Assembly: GCF_963678635.1 (NCBI RefSeq)
Contig: NC_087071.1
Coordinates: forward strand, 1,788,537-1,852,536
Source: Symsagittifera roscoffensis
Taxonomy: Eukaryota; Xenacoelomorpha; Acoela; Convolutidae
Length of the DNA stretch: 64,000 nucleotides
Direction: 5' to 3'
Both the position numbers and the translations under genes were made by a program. The stretch's first letter is position 1; each line of letters starts with the position of its first letter. Positions 11,022-21,520 of this stretch are shown here, one piece after another. Below the pieces are notes generated by a model, which did not search any database, was not told where the DNA came from, and saw nothing but the letters and a program-made list of their open reading frames with translations.

Positions 11022-11809
11022 TAAAACACAAAATTACGTGTGTCGTTAGTGTCATGAGGAGTGTTTAAAGTATATTGTGGAAATGAAGGTAAGGTGATTG
11101 CTAAAAAATCTTTGGTGTTAGTGTGATTTGGATGATTAATATATTCACGGGATGTTCCTGGTTTTGTTGGGAATGGATGGTTTGGGAATTTTCTTTTGAA
11201 AGTGCGATAAGCTCTATTAGTGCTATTTGATGATTCGGTGGATGTGGATGATTGTGCTAATGATGCGGTATAAGCAGAAGAGGGTGTAGGGGTAGGTGGG
11301 TTTGATGATTCTATTGTGGAAGAAATCTGATTTATAGTGGGGGTGTCAAGGTGTAATGGTTGTTGCTGTAGGGTGATAAAATTATCGAGTTCCTGGGAGA
11401 TTTGGGGAATATCTGGAGAATTGGATGATCGGTCTGAATGAAATGAAGAGTAGGTTGGGGTGACTTGCCAAGCGTAAGAGGGTGTAGAAATAGATGGGAG
11501 TTGGTTACTTGGTGGGATTGGTTGAAAAGGGGGTGTTGAAAAAATTGAGGAGTTGGTTTGAAAATTATTGGATGGAGATGGTTCAGAGTCTGCAAATTCA
11601 TCAGGGGTTTCAATATTAGGGTTATTGAGTTGTGAGATGGAGTATAAAACTGAAATATTTGAATTAGTGTCTGAATTCATGCCTGATGTTATATTACTTG
11701 GTGGGAAATCGGGTGGCGGGAAAGCAAAAAGTGGAATTATTGTAATTGGAGTATTGAGGTTGGTTGGATGGGAATATGAGCGGTGTAGGGATCCAAGTTG
11801 TCGGCTCAT
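11021..11809 (-). CDS. Element 1 ORF X, Ser/Thr/Pro/Asn-rich protein
   Basis: 262 residues from an ATG at 11809 to a TAA overlapping the next ATG. Composition is low complexity, dominated by Ser, Thr, Pro, Asn and Gln, with a short basic stretch (RTFKRKFPNHPFPTKPGTS). It looks disordered; there is no recognisable domain. It begins about 100 bp after the env-like tail and is coupled to ORF Y by TAATG, consistent with termination-reinitiation or a shared subgenomic/spliced RNA. Function unknown. Confidence 0.55.
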   Translation of the reverse strand: MSRQLGSLHRSYSHPTNLNTPITIIPLFAFPPPDFPPSNITSGMNSDTNSNISVLYSISQLNNPNIETPDEFADSEPSPSNNFQTNSSIFSTPPFQPIPPSNQLPSISTPSYAWQVTPTYSSFHSDRSSNSPDIPQISQELDNFITLQQQPLHLDTPTINQISSTIESSNPPTPTPSSAYTASLAQSSTSTESSNSTNRAYRTFKRKFPNHPFPTKPGTSREYINHPNHTNTKDFLAITLPSFPQYTLNTPHDTNDTRNFVF

Positions 11810-13234
11810 CGTGGGCTAAAAAAATTATTATTTTGAGACTGAAAAGCGGTGGTATGTGGATGTTCGATAATTTGTTCATATGTATTTTCATCTTGTGAAT
11901 GATGTGTCATTATATGTTGTATGGGACTTTGTGATATGTTTGTCTAAAGTTTGGATTATGTGTTATTGCTAAATTTCGAAAATTTCGTGGGACTAGGGAT
12001 AATGGATGGTTATGTGGTAGGGGTGGTAACTGTGGTGCAGTAGGCGTTATTTCTATATTATTATGTTCTTCGTCGTATGTGTTCTGTCTTGTTGCTATTT
12101 TTGTATTGTATTCTTTTATTTGTGCGTCTAAAAGAATTTTATTTATTGATGATGAAAAAATTCCAAAAAATCCTGCAAATAGTATGCGTGCTACACTTGC
12201 TTGTCTATTTACTTGTGTGTGTATAGCACATGTGTTATATATTCCTTTTAAAAGTGAGAAAAGAAATCCTATAAAGTTAAACATTGCGTATAGAATAGTC
12301 AACTTTTCTCAGATGTAATAGGGCCATCCTAGAAAATCAAGAATTTCATTTTTTAGTGTAACAAAGCTAAAGATATTTATAGGTGAGATATCTTGTGGTC
12401 GGTATTTTTCACCGTTTAGATATATATAGTCTTTAATGTCTTTAAAATATCCGCTATAATCTTGTGTATAGATATCTGCAAATCCTGCGGTTTCGGCAAG
12501 TTTGCGTAAGTTTTGGTCAATTGATTGTCTTTGTATAGTGTCCATTTGTGTTAATAATTCTTGGAATTGTTGTGTTCTAACGTGATGTTGGATATCGGAT
12601 TTCGAATATATTCCAATTGATTGTAAGTTGATATTTGTGTTTCGAGCAATAGCTCTAATGCTTTCAGGTGAAAATTTTTTGAGTGATTGCATTAATGTGG
12701 GGTATGGGGTAAGAAGGTAATATTTATCTTCATCAGGGTTCAGTTGTACTACATTGTGGCTATTTTCTGATCCACATGGGACTGCGGTATCCCAGAAATA
12801 GGTTCGTCTTGAAAGTGTGTCAACGAAATGTACTTTGTTTTTATAAAAGATAGGTATTCTTTTATAGCATCGTTTATCTTCAAAAACATATAGTGGTGAT
12901 ACTTTTTTGGTACAGGTATAAAACCATAAAATGTTTCCTTCGTAGTCTAAAAAATTTGATCTATTTCCTGATAGTAAATATCCTGCTTAGGGTATTTTTA
13001 ATACTGCTAGTGCAAGTGATTGTAAGATTTGTGTCCGTTCTAATTCGCATAGTTGGTGAAGTGTTTCTAATTCAGAGAGTGACATTTCCTGAAAAATTCG
13101 GCTAATTGTATAGTCTAATTTCATATCTAAGTGAATATCATAGTGGATATTACCAAAATAAGAATTATTCATTAGTGATAGTTCTTGTAAACGTGTGCTT
13201 CTAGTGTCATGTGGCCGTAGATGTCCACCAGGTT

Positions 13235-14021
13235 TAGTGTGTCCAACTGTAACTGAATTGAAAACTGTAACTGAAACTGTTACTGCACAACTGAAATGGT
13301 TTTGATCAACTGAAACTGTAACTGAAACTGAAACAGCCGGATGTTTTGAACTGTAACTGAAACTGTAACTGAAACCAACTCATTTCTACGAAGACAGATC
13401 TGACGAAGAAGAAAACTTTCCGAGTTTGTTCACTCCACCTCCATCTGCATCGCAACCCGAAGAAATAGCCGTTAAGCTTTCGGCCCAGTTTGAGAGCTAT
13501 TGCGCGAATATCTCTACTTACGAACACATGAAACCGGGATTTGACATTGATCTCAAACATCACTCGGAATACCTTCACAAGTTTTGGCGCGACAGACTAT
13601 CTACTGTTCCTGAGTTGTCTCAGTTTGCGCTTGCGAACCTGTGTTTCAGCGTCGCTGGAGTCGGAGTTGAAAGACTTTTTTCGGGAGCAGCCATCCAAGC
13701 GGAAGGAAGACTTAGAGTGCTGTCGAACACTGGGCTCCGTGAAAGAACAATGATTGCGAGTAACCGTGACTTGATTGAATGACTTGACTTTTGATTGAAC
13801 TCGTTAAGTTTTTGTTTCTTTGTAAGTTTTGTTTTCAAATTCAACATGTTGTTTGATTCAATTTTTCCAACTGAAAGCTTCAACTGAAACTGTAACTGAA
13901 ACTGAAAGAAAAAAACTGTAAAAACTGTAACTGTAACTGAAATGGAAAGACCCGGAAAATCAGAACTGTAACTTTAACTGAAACTGAAAAACAGACGAAA
14001 AGAATTCAGTTGGACACACTA
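13235..14021 (+). mobile_element. Nested non-autonomous hAT element with perfect TIRs and 8-bp TSD
   Basis: Perfect 15-bp terminal inverted repeats (TAGTGTGTCCAACTG) are flanked by identical 8-bp duplications ACCAGGTT at 13227-13234 and 14022-14029, the hAT hallmark. Subterminal regions at both ends are packed with ACTGAAACTG/ACTGTAACTG repeats, probably transposase-binding sites. It keeps only the transposase C-terminus (13426-13782). It interrupts the env-like gene of element 1 and so is younger than that insertion. Confidence 0.93.
13426..13782 (+). pseudogene. hAT transposase C-terminal (dimerisation) domain remnant
   Basis: 118 residues with the hAT C-terminal signature: FWRDRL, PELSQFALANLCFSVAGVGV, ERLFSGAA and a terminal NTGLRERTMIASNRDL. 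The open frame extends a little upstream (about 13388) without a credible start. The DDE catalytic region is absent, so it cannot be an active transposase. Proteins of this superfamily dimerise through this domain; here it is carried inside a 787-bp deletion derivative. Confidence 0.85.
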
Positions 14022-16338
14022 ACCAGGTTGACCATTACTTTTTTGAAAATTAACTGGTATGTATGATGTTCCTTCGTTTAGAGGATGATTTGTGGCATAT
14101 GGGTCGATTTTTATTTTTCCAGTGGTCATGTCGAAACCTTTTTCGTATTCCACTAATATTTCAGAATATTGTGTTTTGTGAAGTGGGTTTCTGTATTTGC
14201 ATGCAAGTTCTGTTTCTTGATAAATTTGAAAACGTGTTAATTTATTTTCTATATTGTGAATGTTTTTAAAATCAGTACTTTGTTTTCGTGATGGATTTAC
14301 TTGTTCATATGGAATTGATTGTATAAAATATTTCTCGTGAAATTTTATCATTCGTGCGTGTATTTTTGCTACTTGAAATGTTGTACATGTGTCTTCGGGG
14401 AACCAAACAATTGCTGCTTGTGTTCGTGTTGTAGGGTCACAATAACCTTGATCGTTTTTACAGGGTAGTCGAATTCCTTGATAGATCATTGTGTTGTCAG
14501 ATAAATCGCGTGTGAGTTGTATTTTTTCGAGTTGTATTTTCCAATCGAAAAACATTATTTCTTGATATCCTTTATTTTTTGTGTCTGCTTTGCAGTTTGA
14601 TGGGTTATTTATACCAATGTGTGGTATCCAGTGTTTATCGTGTATGTCATAAGTTAATCTTCCGTGTGCGCCGTTGTATGGGTATTTTTCATCTAGTTTG
14701 ATATTACCTTGATATCTTTCAAGTTCTGCTTGATGTACAGAATCTGAAAAAACTTGGAAATATACTAATTTTCTATCTGTGTTTTTATTTCTTGTGATAT
14801 TTAGTCTGAGTAACTCGTTTTTACAATCGTCAGGATTGAGATGTAAAAGTCGTTCGATATTACTTTGGTAGAATGATTCGTGGTCAAGTCGGTTTTTATT
14901 TCCATTTGAGACTTGTGAACAATGTACTTTCTTTTCGGAAAATGTTGCTGTGAATTTATATCCTATAACTGTTGTTGCTCGGGCTTTTGAATAGAGTGTC
15001 GCTATTAGATTTGTAGTTTCTATAGCTTGTGGTTCTGTTTCGCATTGTGATACTTGATTTATTGCATATTTGTGTAGTGTTTTTTGTTCATTTTCTTCAC
15101 AATCGTAATGTGTTACTAATAAGTCTTGGGGTCCTGTGCGGGGAAAGGATTTATGTTCTGATCGGAGATTGTGAGAAAAAAGAGTTGGAGAAAAATTAAT
15201 ATTTTTAGAATATACATGTGTATGATAATCCTGAATATGGGTTATAAAATGTGATGTAACCAATTGTGTTTTTGGTATATCTGTCGTATTTATATATCAC
15301 TTCAGTTGTTATAAATGGTGGTGGTAGTGATTGAGCTGTTATATTTGGTGGGTTTAATGGGTAAGGATGTTGAGCAATGTTGTTTAATTTAACCGTGATT
15401 TCAAATTTTAATTGTAAACTATTTTGTTGGAGTATTTGGATGTTATGGTCACGAATGTCTTCGTGGATATCTTGTCTATATTGTAATCGATTAAGTGCCC
15501 AGTTGTGGAGTCGGTTACTTTCTGGGTGCTGTCCAAATAATGGTGGGGGTGCTGTGAATGTATTCCAGTCTAATCTTAGAGGGATATTTGTTGATGATTG
15601 TTCTCGGTATCTAGCGTCGAGGTTATTTGGAAAATTTAAAGGAAAAGGTGTCGGTGAAATTTGGCTTATTGATGGTGTTGATGGTAGTGATAATGTTTCT
15701 GGTAGTGATGATGATGTTGTTGTATCGGTAGAAATATCTATTGGATCATTTACTAAATTGGGTTCACCTTGTGTGAATGATTGTGTTGTCCAATATGGTA
15801 GTCGTGATGTTTGGTTTGGGGGGTTAAAGGGATTTACACGTATTTGTTCAGATGTTGGTGTTGAACCTAAGTAATCTGAGGGTAGACTTGAGGTGCTACG
15901 TTGTGAAAGAAGTGTAGGGGTTTCTGGTAATATACCAATTGGGTTTTCCGGAGTATCTTGTGATGGGGATTGGGGTATATCAAAATGAACTCGGGGGGGT
16001 TTGAAAATTTCTGTTTCGTCGAGGATGTATAATTTGTCTATTTATTTCAACTGTATTTTGATTTTGACTAAGATTTCGTATTCTAGTTAATTCTTGTGGA
16101 AGTGTTGGGTATAAATTATATGTTGGTTCACTTAGAGGTGCTTGTCGTTGAACTGGTTCTAGTGGTTCAGATAAGCGAGCGTGTCGTTCTTCAAAGGTAT
16201 ATGGGTTATCTTGAAAAGAAATTCGTGTAGATGTTTGGGGGTTTTGGGTAGTTGTAGGTGGTGTTGGGTTATCTTGGGATGATGTCGGTGAAGACTGACT
16301 GTGTGCTTGTTGGTTAGCAATTTTTGATGGTTTTTGAT

Positions 16339-16536
16339 CTATTTCTTTTTGTGAAAAAATTTATGTTTATTGTAGTATTCTTCTAGAAAAAGGATTAGAA
16401 GGATTGTTGCTAAGGCGAATGTGATGATTGCTTTCTTTATACATTTACAAATTGTCAAGACGAGGGATGATAGAAATGTTACAAAAATTACAAATAGTAA
16501 AAAAATATCTGTTCTACTAAAAATGGTTCGTATCAT
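16339..16536 (-). CDS. Element 1 small hydrophobic ORF 2
   Basis: 65 residues from ATG at 16536, overlapping the stop of the preceding frame (ATGA). Two hydrophobic stretches (IFLLFVIFVTFLSSLVLTI and ITFALATILLILFLEEYY) separated by CKCIKK, then a basic tail (NKHKFFHKKK). This is the layout of small viral membrane proteins/viroporins, but no family is recognised. It sits between pol and the env-like gene. Confidence 0.5.
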   Translation of the reverse strand: MIRTIFSRTDIFLLFVIFVTFLSSLVLTICKCIKKAIITFALATILLILFLEEYYNKHKFFHKKK

Positions 16537-16763
16537 TTAGATAAGTTTTGTGACTCGTACCTGTGAATATGGTCAATGGCTTTTGAAAGTTGGAGGTATA
16601 GTTCAAATATGGAATAGAAAATTAGAAAAATATTGCAAAAAGTGATTAAGATTATTACAAAAGCTTCAAAGGTATCAAAAAGAAATATGAATAAAAGTTT
16701 AAATATTGTTAAAAAGTTTATGAAAATGTTAAGAATTATGTTGACTGATCGAGAGAAGAGCAT
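16533..16763 (-). CDS. Element 1 small hydrophobic ORF 1
   Basis: 76 residues, almost wholly hydrophobic (Phe, Ile, Leu), long enough for two membrane passes (IILNIFINFLTIFKLLFIFLF and FVIILITFCNIFLIFYSIF), with a polar C-terminus. Its stop overlaps the start of the next small frame (AATGA). The overlap and equal membrane character of two adjacent tiny frames argue against chance, though AT-rich DNA does favour Phe/Ile-rich frames. Confidence 0.45.
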   Translation of the reverse strand: MLFSRSVNIILNIFINFLTIFKLLFIFLFDTFEAFVIILITFCNIFLIFYSIFELYLQLSKAIDHIHRYESQNLSK

Positions 16764-17357
16764 TTAAGAAATGGCTTCTCGATCGAATATTTTTTGTTGT
16801 TTGAGGCAATTTTCAAGTGTGGTCGAATTATTTATTGGTTTTTTGACAAGTGGGTTGAGTTTTGTGAAAAATTGTTGGGGGCGAATTTAATGGTGTTCGG
16901 GAGGTCTTCTTTTTCTTTGTTTTTATTTGTCAAGTGATCAGGGGTATTTTTGAGATTTTTATACTTTAGGCTAATTTAATATGGTCTTTCTTTTACTTTA
17001 GGCTAATTTAACATTTTTGTTTGGGGGGTATTTGAGGTCTGAGTTGGGGAAATATTGTTGATCTTTGGGTTATTAGATAAGTGAGGGTTATGATATTATG
17101 GTGATATTTATTTTAGTTGTCAAATTGGAATAGTTTGCTTATTTTTGACCTGGAGGTCGTAAAGTTATAGTTATAGATATGCCTGGAGTTTAACATCTTT
17201 CGTCTAATTGGTTTGTGTTAGAGTTATAGAAGGTGACGGATTGAATGAATCCTATTGGCTAATTTTGAACTAGAATCGTTGCGTGTTTGTCAGCATGTTA
17301 TTTTGAAAAATGAAAGTTCAAAATATTTCAAAGGTGCAAAGATTATTAATTGTAAAA
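16764..17357 (-). other. Element 1 spacer between pol and accessory genes
   Basis: No open frame of note. The sequence TACTTTAGGCTAATTTAA (plus strand) occurs twice about 34 bp apart (near 16962 and 16996). Its position just upstream of the accessory reading frames would suit a splice-acceptor or internal promoter region; this is inference. Confidence 0.4.
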
Positions 17358-17648
17358 TTAAAGCTGTTTTTGAAATTCAACTTTCTTTAATATTTTAGAT
17401 TGTGGGATGAATGTTTTATAGTTTTTGCGTGGTTGATTTCTAAGTCGTGATGACTCTCTATGTTCTGATTTGTCGATTTGTTCTTGGGGTATAATTTTTT
17501 CGGTCATTTTTCTATTTTTTCTTTCTTTTTGAGGAATATTTTGATCTAGCTTTTTTATATTGTTTTTCATTGTAGTTGATTTTTTATTTTGGTTTTCGAG
17601 ATGAATGTCATGTTGGTTTTTTGTTTCATTTTCCGTATGTGGGTTATT

Positions 17649-19092
17649 TTAAATAACTTTTAAACCTGTGAAAGAAAATAATTGAGTTAGTTCGCGTAGT
17701 GCGTATTCTTTTGGGTAATAAGGTAATAGATTGTTTCGATGTTGAACAATTTCTTTTTGGTCTGAGTCGGTGATTTTATATGTGACGTCAGTGGGTTTGG
17801 CAATTATTTGGTATGGTCCTTTACGAAGGGGTTGTAATTTTTTAGAAATTCCTTTTTGAGTGTTAAAATTAGGTATTAAAACAAATGTTCCAATTTTTAA
17901 ATCGGAGGCTGGTGTAAAGCCTGAATTTATTTGTTCATTAATGTTTTTCCTTTGTAACAACTTTTTTGTTACTTTTTGGTAAATTTCATTGTGTTTTTTA
18001 TCTCTATTTAAAATCCATTCGGTGTGTGTACCGGAGGCTAATTTGAGAATTTGGGGGTGATGAAAATGATCTTCATCATGTGTGTGTAACGGTAGGTTAT
18101 AACAAATTGAGTCTTTATTCGGTTGACAATGACTTTGTGCATTCTTATGAGAGTTTGCTGTAAACATAATTGGTTTACGTGGTTTTTTATTAAAAACCAT
18201 TTCGTATGGTGACATTCCTAGAGTTGTCGTGATTTGTGAATTATATGCTAAGGGAAATAGTTTTACATCTGCTGACCATTCGGTGTATCTTGTATCATTT
18301 CCATTGATGATACATCTAAGATATTCTTGTAGTGAACGGTTCATATCTTCGACTAAGCCATTTGTCCAAGGTGCATGAGATGTACGTGGTTTGTGTTTGA
18401 TGTTATATAAATGACAGTGTGATAATTTCATTATTTATGAATTCTGTACCGTTGTCTGTAACTAAAATTTCGGGTAGTCCGAACTTGGCTATCCAATGTT
18501 CATAAAGTGTTGTGTAAGCGTAATAAGCGTTACAATGTGGTACTGGGTTAAGTGCTACATAATGTGTAAATGCGTCAACAATTACCATAATGTAGGAGTT
18601 TCCTTCAGATGATGGTGAAATTGGTCCTTTTGTATCAAATGAAATACGGTGGTTAAAGTATAAACTTTGTCCTTTAAAATCTTGTTTTTGTGCTATTTGT
18701 TTTTGATTTGGATAAGGTTTATTTAGCTGACATACTATACAATCATTGCATAGTACTTTTATCCAAATTGGTACATTTGGGAAATAAAAATTTTGTATGA
18801 AATTTGAATATGTTTTCTCTGATCCAGAGTGTCCTTTAATGTTTTGTGTATGTGAAATATTAAAAGCTATGAGAATCATACTTAAAGGGAGACAGGGAAC
18901 TGTAGATTCATTTAATTGATATTCTAGAAGGTCTGTGTTTTCATTAACTGTTGTATTATTAAATTTTCGAAAATATCGGAAGAGTGTTTTATTTCCTAAA
19001 ATTGTGGTATCTGCTTTTATGGGTTTAGTTTTATATTTGTGCCATGATTTTAGTTGTCTAATTACTGGGTCGAGATTTTGGTATTGTTTCAA
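17649..19092 (-). pseudogene. Element 1 integrase region
   Basis: Zinc-binding HHCC module (SHTQNIKGHSG ... CNDCIVCQL), catalytic core with D (RISFDTKG), D (VTDNGTEF) in the frame 19092-18403 and the glutamate (NGLVEDMN) at the start of the overlapping frame 18431-17649. The core is therefore split by one frame change at about 18.42 kb. The C-terminal part has a DNA-binding-like LRKGPYQIIAKP motif (GPY/F type). It inserts the cDNA into the genome in intact relatives. Confidence 0.8.
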
Positions 19093-19567
19093 GGTATTAA
19101 GTGTAATTTTATCTCTTGGGGGGAGAAAAATGTTTTCAATTTCTAATTTAGATAAAGGAATTGTGTCAAGTGGGTCATGGAGGTCAAAAACTTGATTTAT
19201 TGTGTATTTTGAATCGTTTGTTTGTGGTCCTGATAAATTTATTTTATCAGTTAGATCTTCTTTTTCAATTAATGGAAAAAGATCTTTTTTATGTGAGTGT
19301 TGTTTTATTCTTTTTTGTTGGGTGTTATTTTTTATCCATTGTGAGTATGGAATTGGTTTAAAAGTTGATGTTCCAAGTAGATCAACTTCGTAGTGGTTAT
19401 TTTGGCAATCTAAGTAAAGTGGAAAGTGTTGTAGGTTATTTATTTTTGATTGTTCAATGTCAGTTTTAACTGCATATTTGCATTCTAGTCGGGGTGATGT
19501 TTCGTTTTCTGCAAGGTAAAATTTTATATTTTTGGGTATTTCAACTGTTGTTTTACGTGTAAGTAAT

Positions 19568-20134
19568 TCAGGTGGTGTATTTCGACTTAATGTGTCTGGT
19601 AAAGCAAGATTTTTTCCTGCTGTCCAAACTATGTAAGTTTGGGAATTTCATTAGAATTAGTTGAAATCTATAAACTCGGTGATTTGGGTTTGATTTTTGT
19701 GTAAAGAGAAAAATGATTGGCTTGTGATCTGTGAATAGAACTGTTGGATGTTTCGATCCAAGTATCAGAAATTCATATTCTGTAAGTGTATAAATTATAG
19801 CTGTACATTCTCTCATTAGAGTTGAGAGTCGTAGCTCTGCTTGAGTGAATAATCGAGAATTTGCTGATATAAGGTTCATTTTGTTTGTACCATTGTGTGA
19901 TTGTAATAATGCTGCGCCGATGCCAAAATTTGAAGCATCGCACATTGCATAGAATGGTTGATTTGGATCTGGAATTGTATTTGAAATTTGTTCAGTTAGG
20001 AGTTTTTTAATTTCTTCAAATCGTGTTTGATGTTCTGTATTCCATTCAAAATTATTTTGTTGTCTGAGTATATTATAGAATGGTCTTAAGTATAATTGCA
20101 TTTTATAAACGTATTTGCTTAAAAAATTCAACAT
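19568..20134 (-). CDS. Element 1 RNase H domain
   Basis: 188-residue open segment in the same frame as RT copy B, separated from it by a single TAA. It carries the thumb/connection region (FLSKYVYKMQLYLRPFYNIL) and RNase H motifs with acidic residues in YAMCDASNFGIGAALL, MRECTAIIYTL and LFTDHKPI. It degrades RNA in the RNA:DNA hybrid. The end of the frame drifts out of phase near 19.63 kb. Confidence 0.75.
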   Translation of the reverse strand: MLNFLSKYVYKMQLYLRPFYNILRQQNNFEWNTEHQTRFEEIKKLLTEQISNTIPDPNQPFYAMCDASNFGIGAALLQSHNGTNKMNLISANSRLFTQAELRLSTLMRECTAIIYTLTEYEFLILGSKHPTVLFTDHKPIIFLFTQKSNPNHRVYRFQLILMKFPNLHSLDSRKKSCFTRHIKSKYTT

Positions 20135-21520
20135 TCCAAGGAATTCTTGGATTTTCTTTTTGTTTGTTGGTGCTTGAAGTTTTTAGATAGCATCAATACG
20201 TGATTTTAATGGAGTGATTGTCTTTCTTTCTATATTATGTCCTAGAAATTTAACTCGTGTTAAAAAGAAGTGTGATTTATCGGGGGCGGCCTTCAGATTT
20301 TCGTTCTGAAGTATTTTGTGATAGTGTTCTAAAACTTTAAACATTTCTTTTGTCTGTGATTGCATGAAAACATCGTCTAAATAGGTGATTGCGTTTTTCT
20401 TGAGTATTAGTGGTCTAAAAATTTTGCTCATAAAAGCTGAAAATGCTGCTGGTCCTATGGATATTCCATAGAATAGGTGGTTGAATTCATATTGTTGATT
20501 TCCAATAACAAATTGTGTTAAACGTCGTGATTGTTCATCTAGTGGCATTTGATTGTATGCACTATTCATATCTGCGGTTGTAAAGTATTTTCCGTTTATT
20601 TTTGTTAAAATGACTTGTATTGGTTCAATAGGCCAATTGCATTTTGATTCGTCTATTAGTGAATTAAGATATCTAGCGTCTAAAACTATTTTTAATGATT
20701 CTCCTTTTGCTAAGATGATAACAGGGTTGATAAATGTGTTACCTTTTGGTTGTTCTTCTTTGTTTACCGGTGAGATAATCTTGTATTGTTCTAAAATATC
20801 GAGTAATCTGTTCACTTTATCGTGTAAGTGAATTGGTACTTTACTTGCTCTTTGTTTTTTGAAAACTGCGTCGGGTTTTAACGGGAGATGTAGTGATGAA
20901 CTGATTTTGCCAACATCAAATTTGGATGTTGCATAGACTGATGAATATTTTATTAGCTGTTTGGCTAACTTATCAAATTCGTCTTGTGTTATTTGTGAAT
21001 GTTGGAAGTTAAACATTGTTAAAAATTTCTGTTGATCCTCTGTATAGTTATTTATGTTGAATGTAGGTTTGAAATATGGGGTTTTTGTGATATAATCTGT
21101 GTTTCTTTTTTCATTATTTTTTATATTATTTATGGATAATTCTTCGTTAAGAATTGTGGATTGACAAATATCTAATAATTGGAGTATATTGTTTACGCGG
21201 TATGCTTTTTCATGTATTGGTGATATTGTAGCGTTGGTTTCGCAATATCCTAAAAGTCCTAAGGGTAATGTTACTTGATACGGTGTATTATTGTATACGT
21301 GTAACGAAATGATGTCTGAATTTGTATTTTTCAAATATTTTATGGATGAAATTGTGATTTTGAAAAATTTATGGATTGGTTTGAATTCAAAGTCTGACAT
21401 AAAGAGGTGTTGTTTATTTTGATTTTTATCATATTGGTGAACTTGTTTTATTGAAAAGTTATAGATGTTTCCTGATAGTGGTTTCAGGTGTTTTCGTTGT
21501 TGGTTATAAATCGGATAAAA
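20055..21520 (-). repeat. RT tandem duplication, downstream copy B
   Basis: About 1466 bp nearly identical to 21521-22985. It includes an RT frame (405 residues, 21400-20183) with TADMNSAYNQMPL and TYLDDVF motifs. The junction shares ATTTTGTTG microhomology. Compared with copy A it has one extra T near 21108 that keeps the upstream part in frame, plus scattered single changes. Confidence 0.85.

Larger units (their letters stand above)
11910..16362 (-). pseudogene. Element 1 envelope-like glycoprotein gene, disrupted
   Basis: Lies where env sits in errantivirus-like elements. Parts in order: a Gln/Pro/Ser/Thr-rich N-terminal segment (about 16360-15300) without a clear ATG, suggesting expression from a spliced RNA; a Cys-containing ectodomain (15263-14019) with an NIT glycosylation sequon and spaced cysteines around YCDPTTRTQAAIVWFPEDTC; further ectodomain (13234-12311); and a hydrophobic segment (FNFIGFLFSLLKGIYN, and ILFAGFFGIFSS) followed by a Pro-rich tail (12302-11910). 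Breaks: a frame change near 15.26 kb, the hAT insertion at 13235-14021, an in-frame TAA near 12989 and an in-frame TGA at 12311-12309 just before the membrane segment. Class of fusion protein is not resolved; a class III (gB/chuvirus-like) relation is only a guess. Confidence 0.55.
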
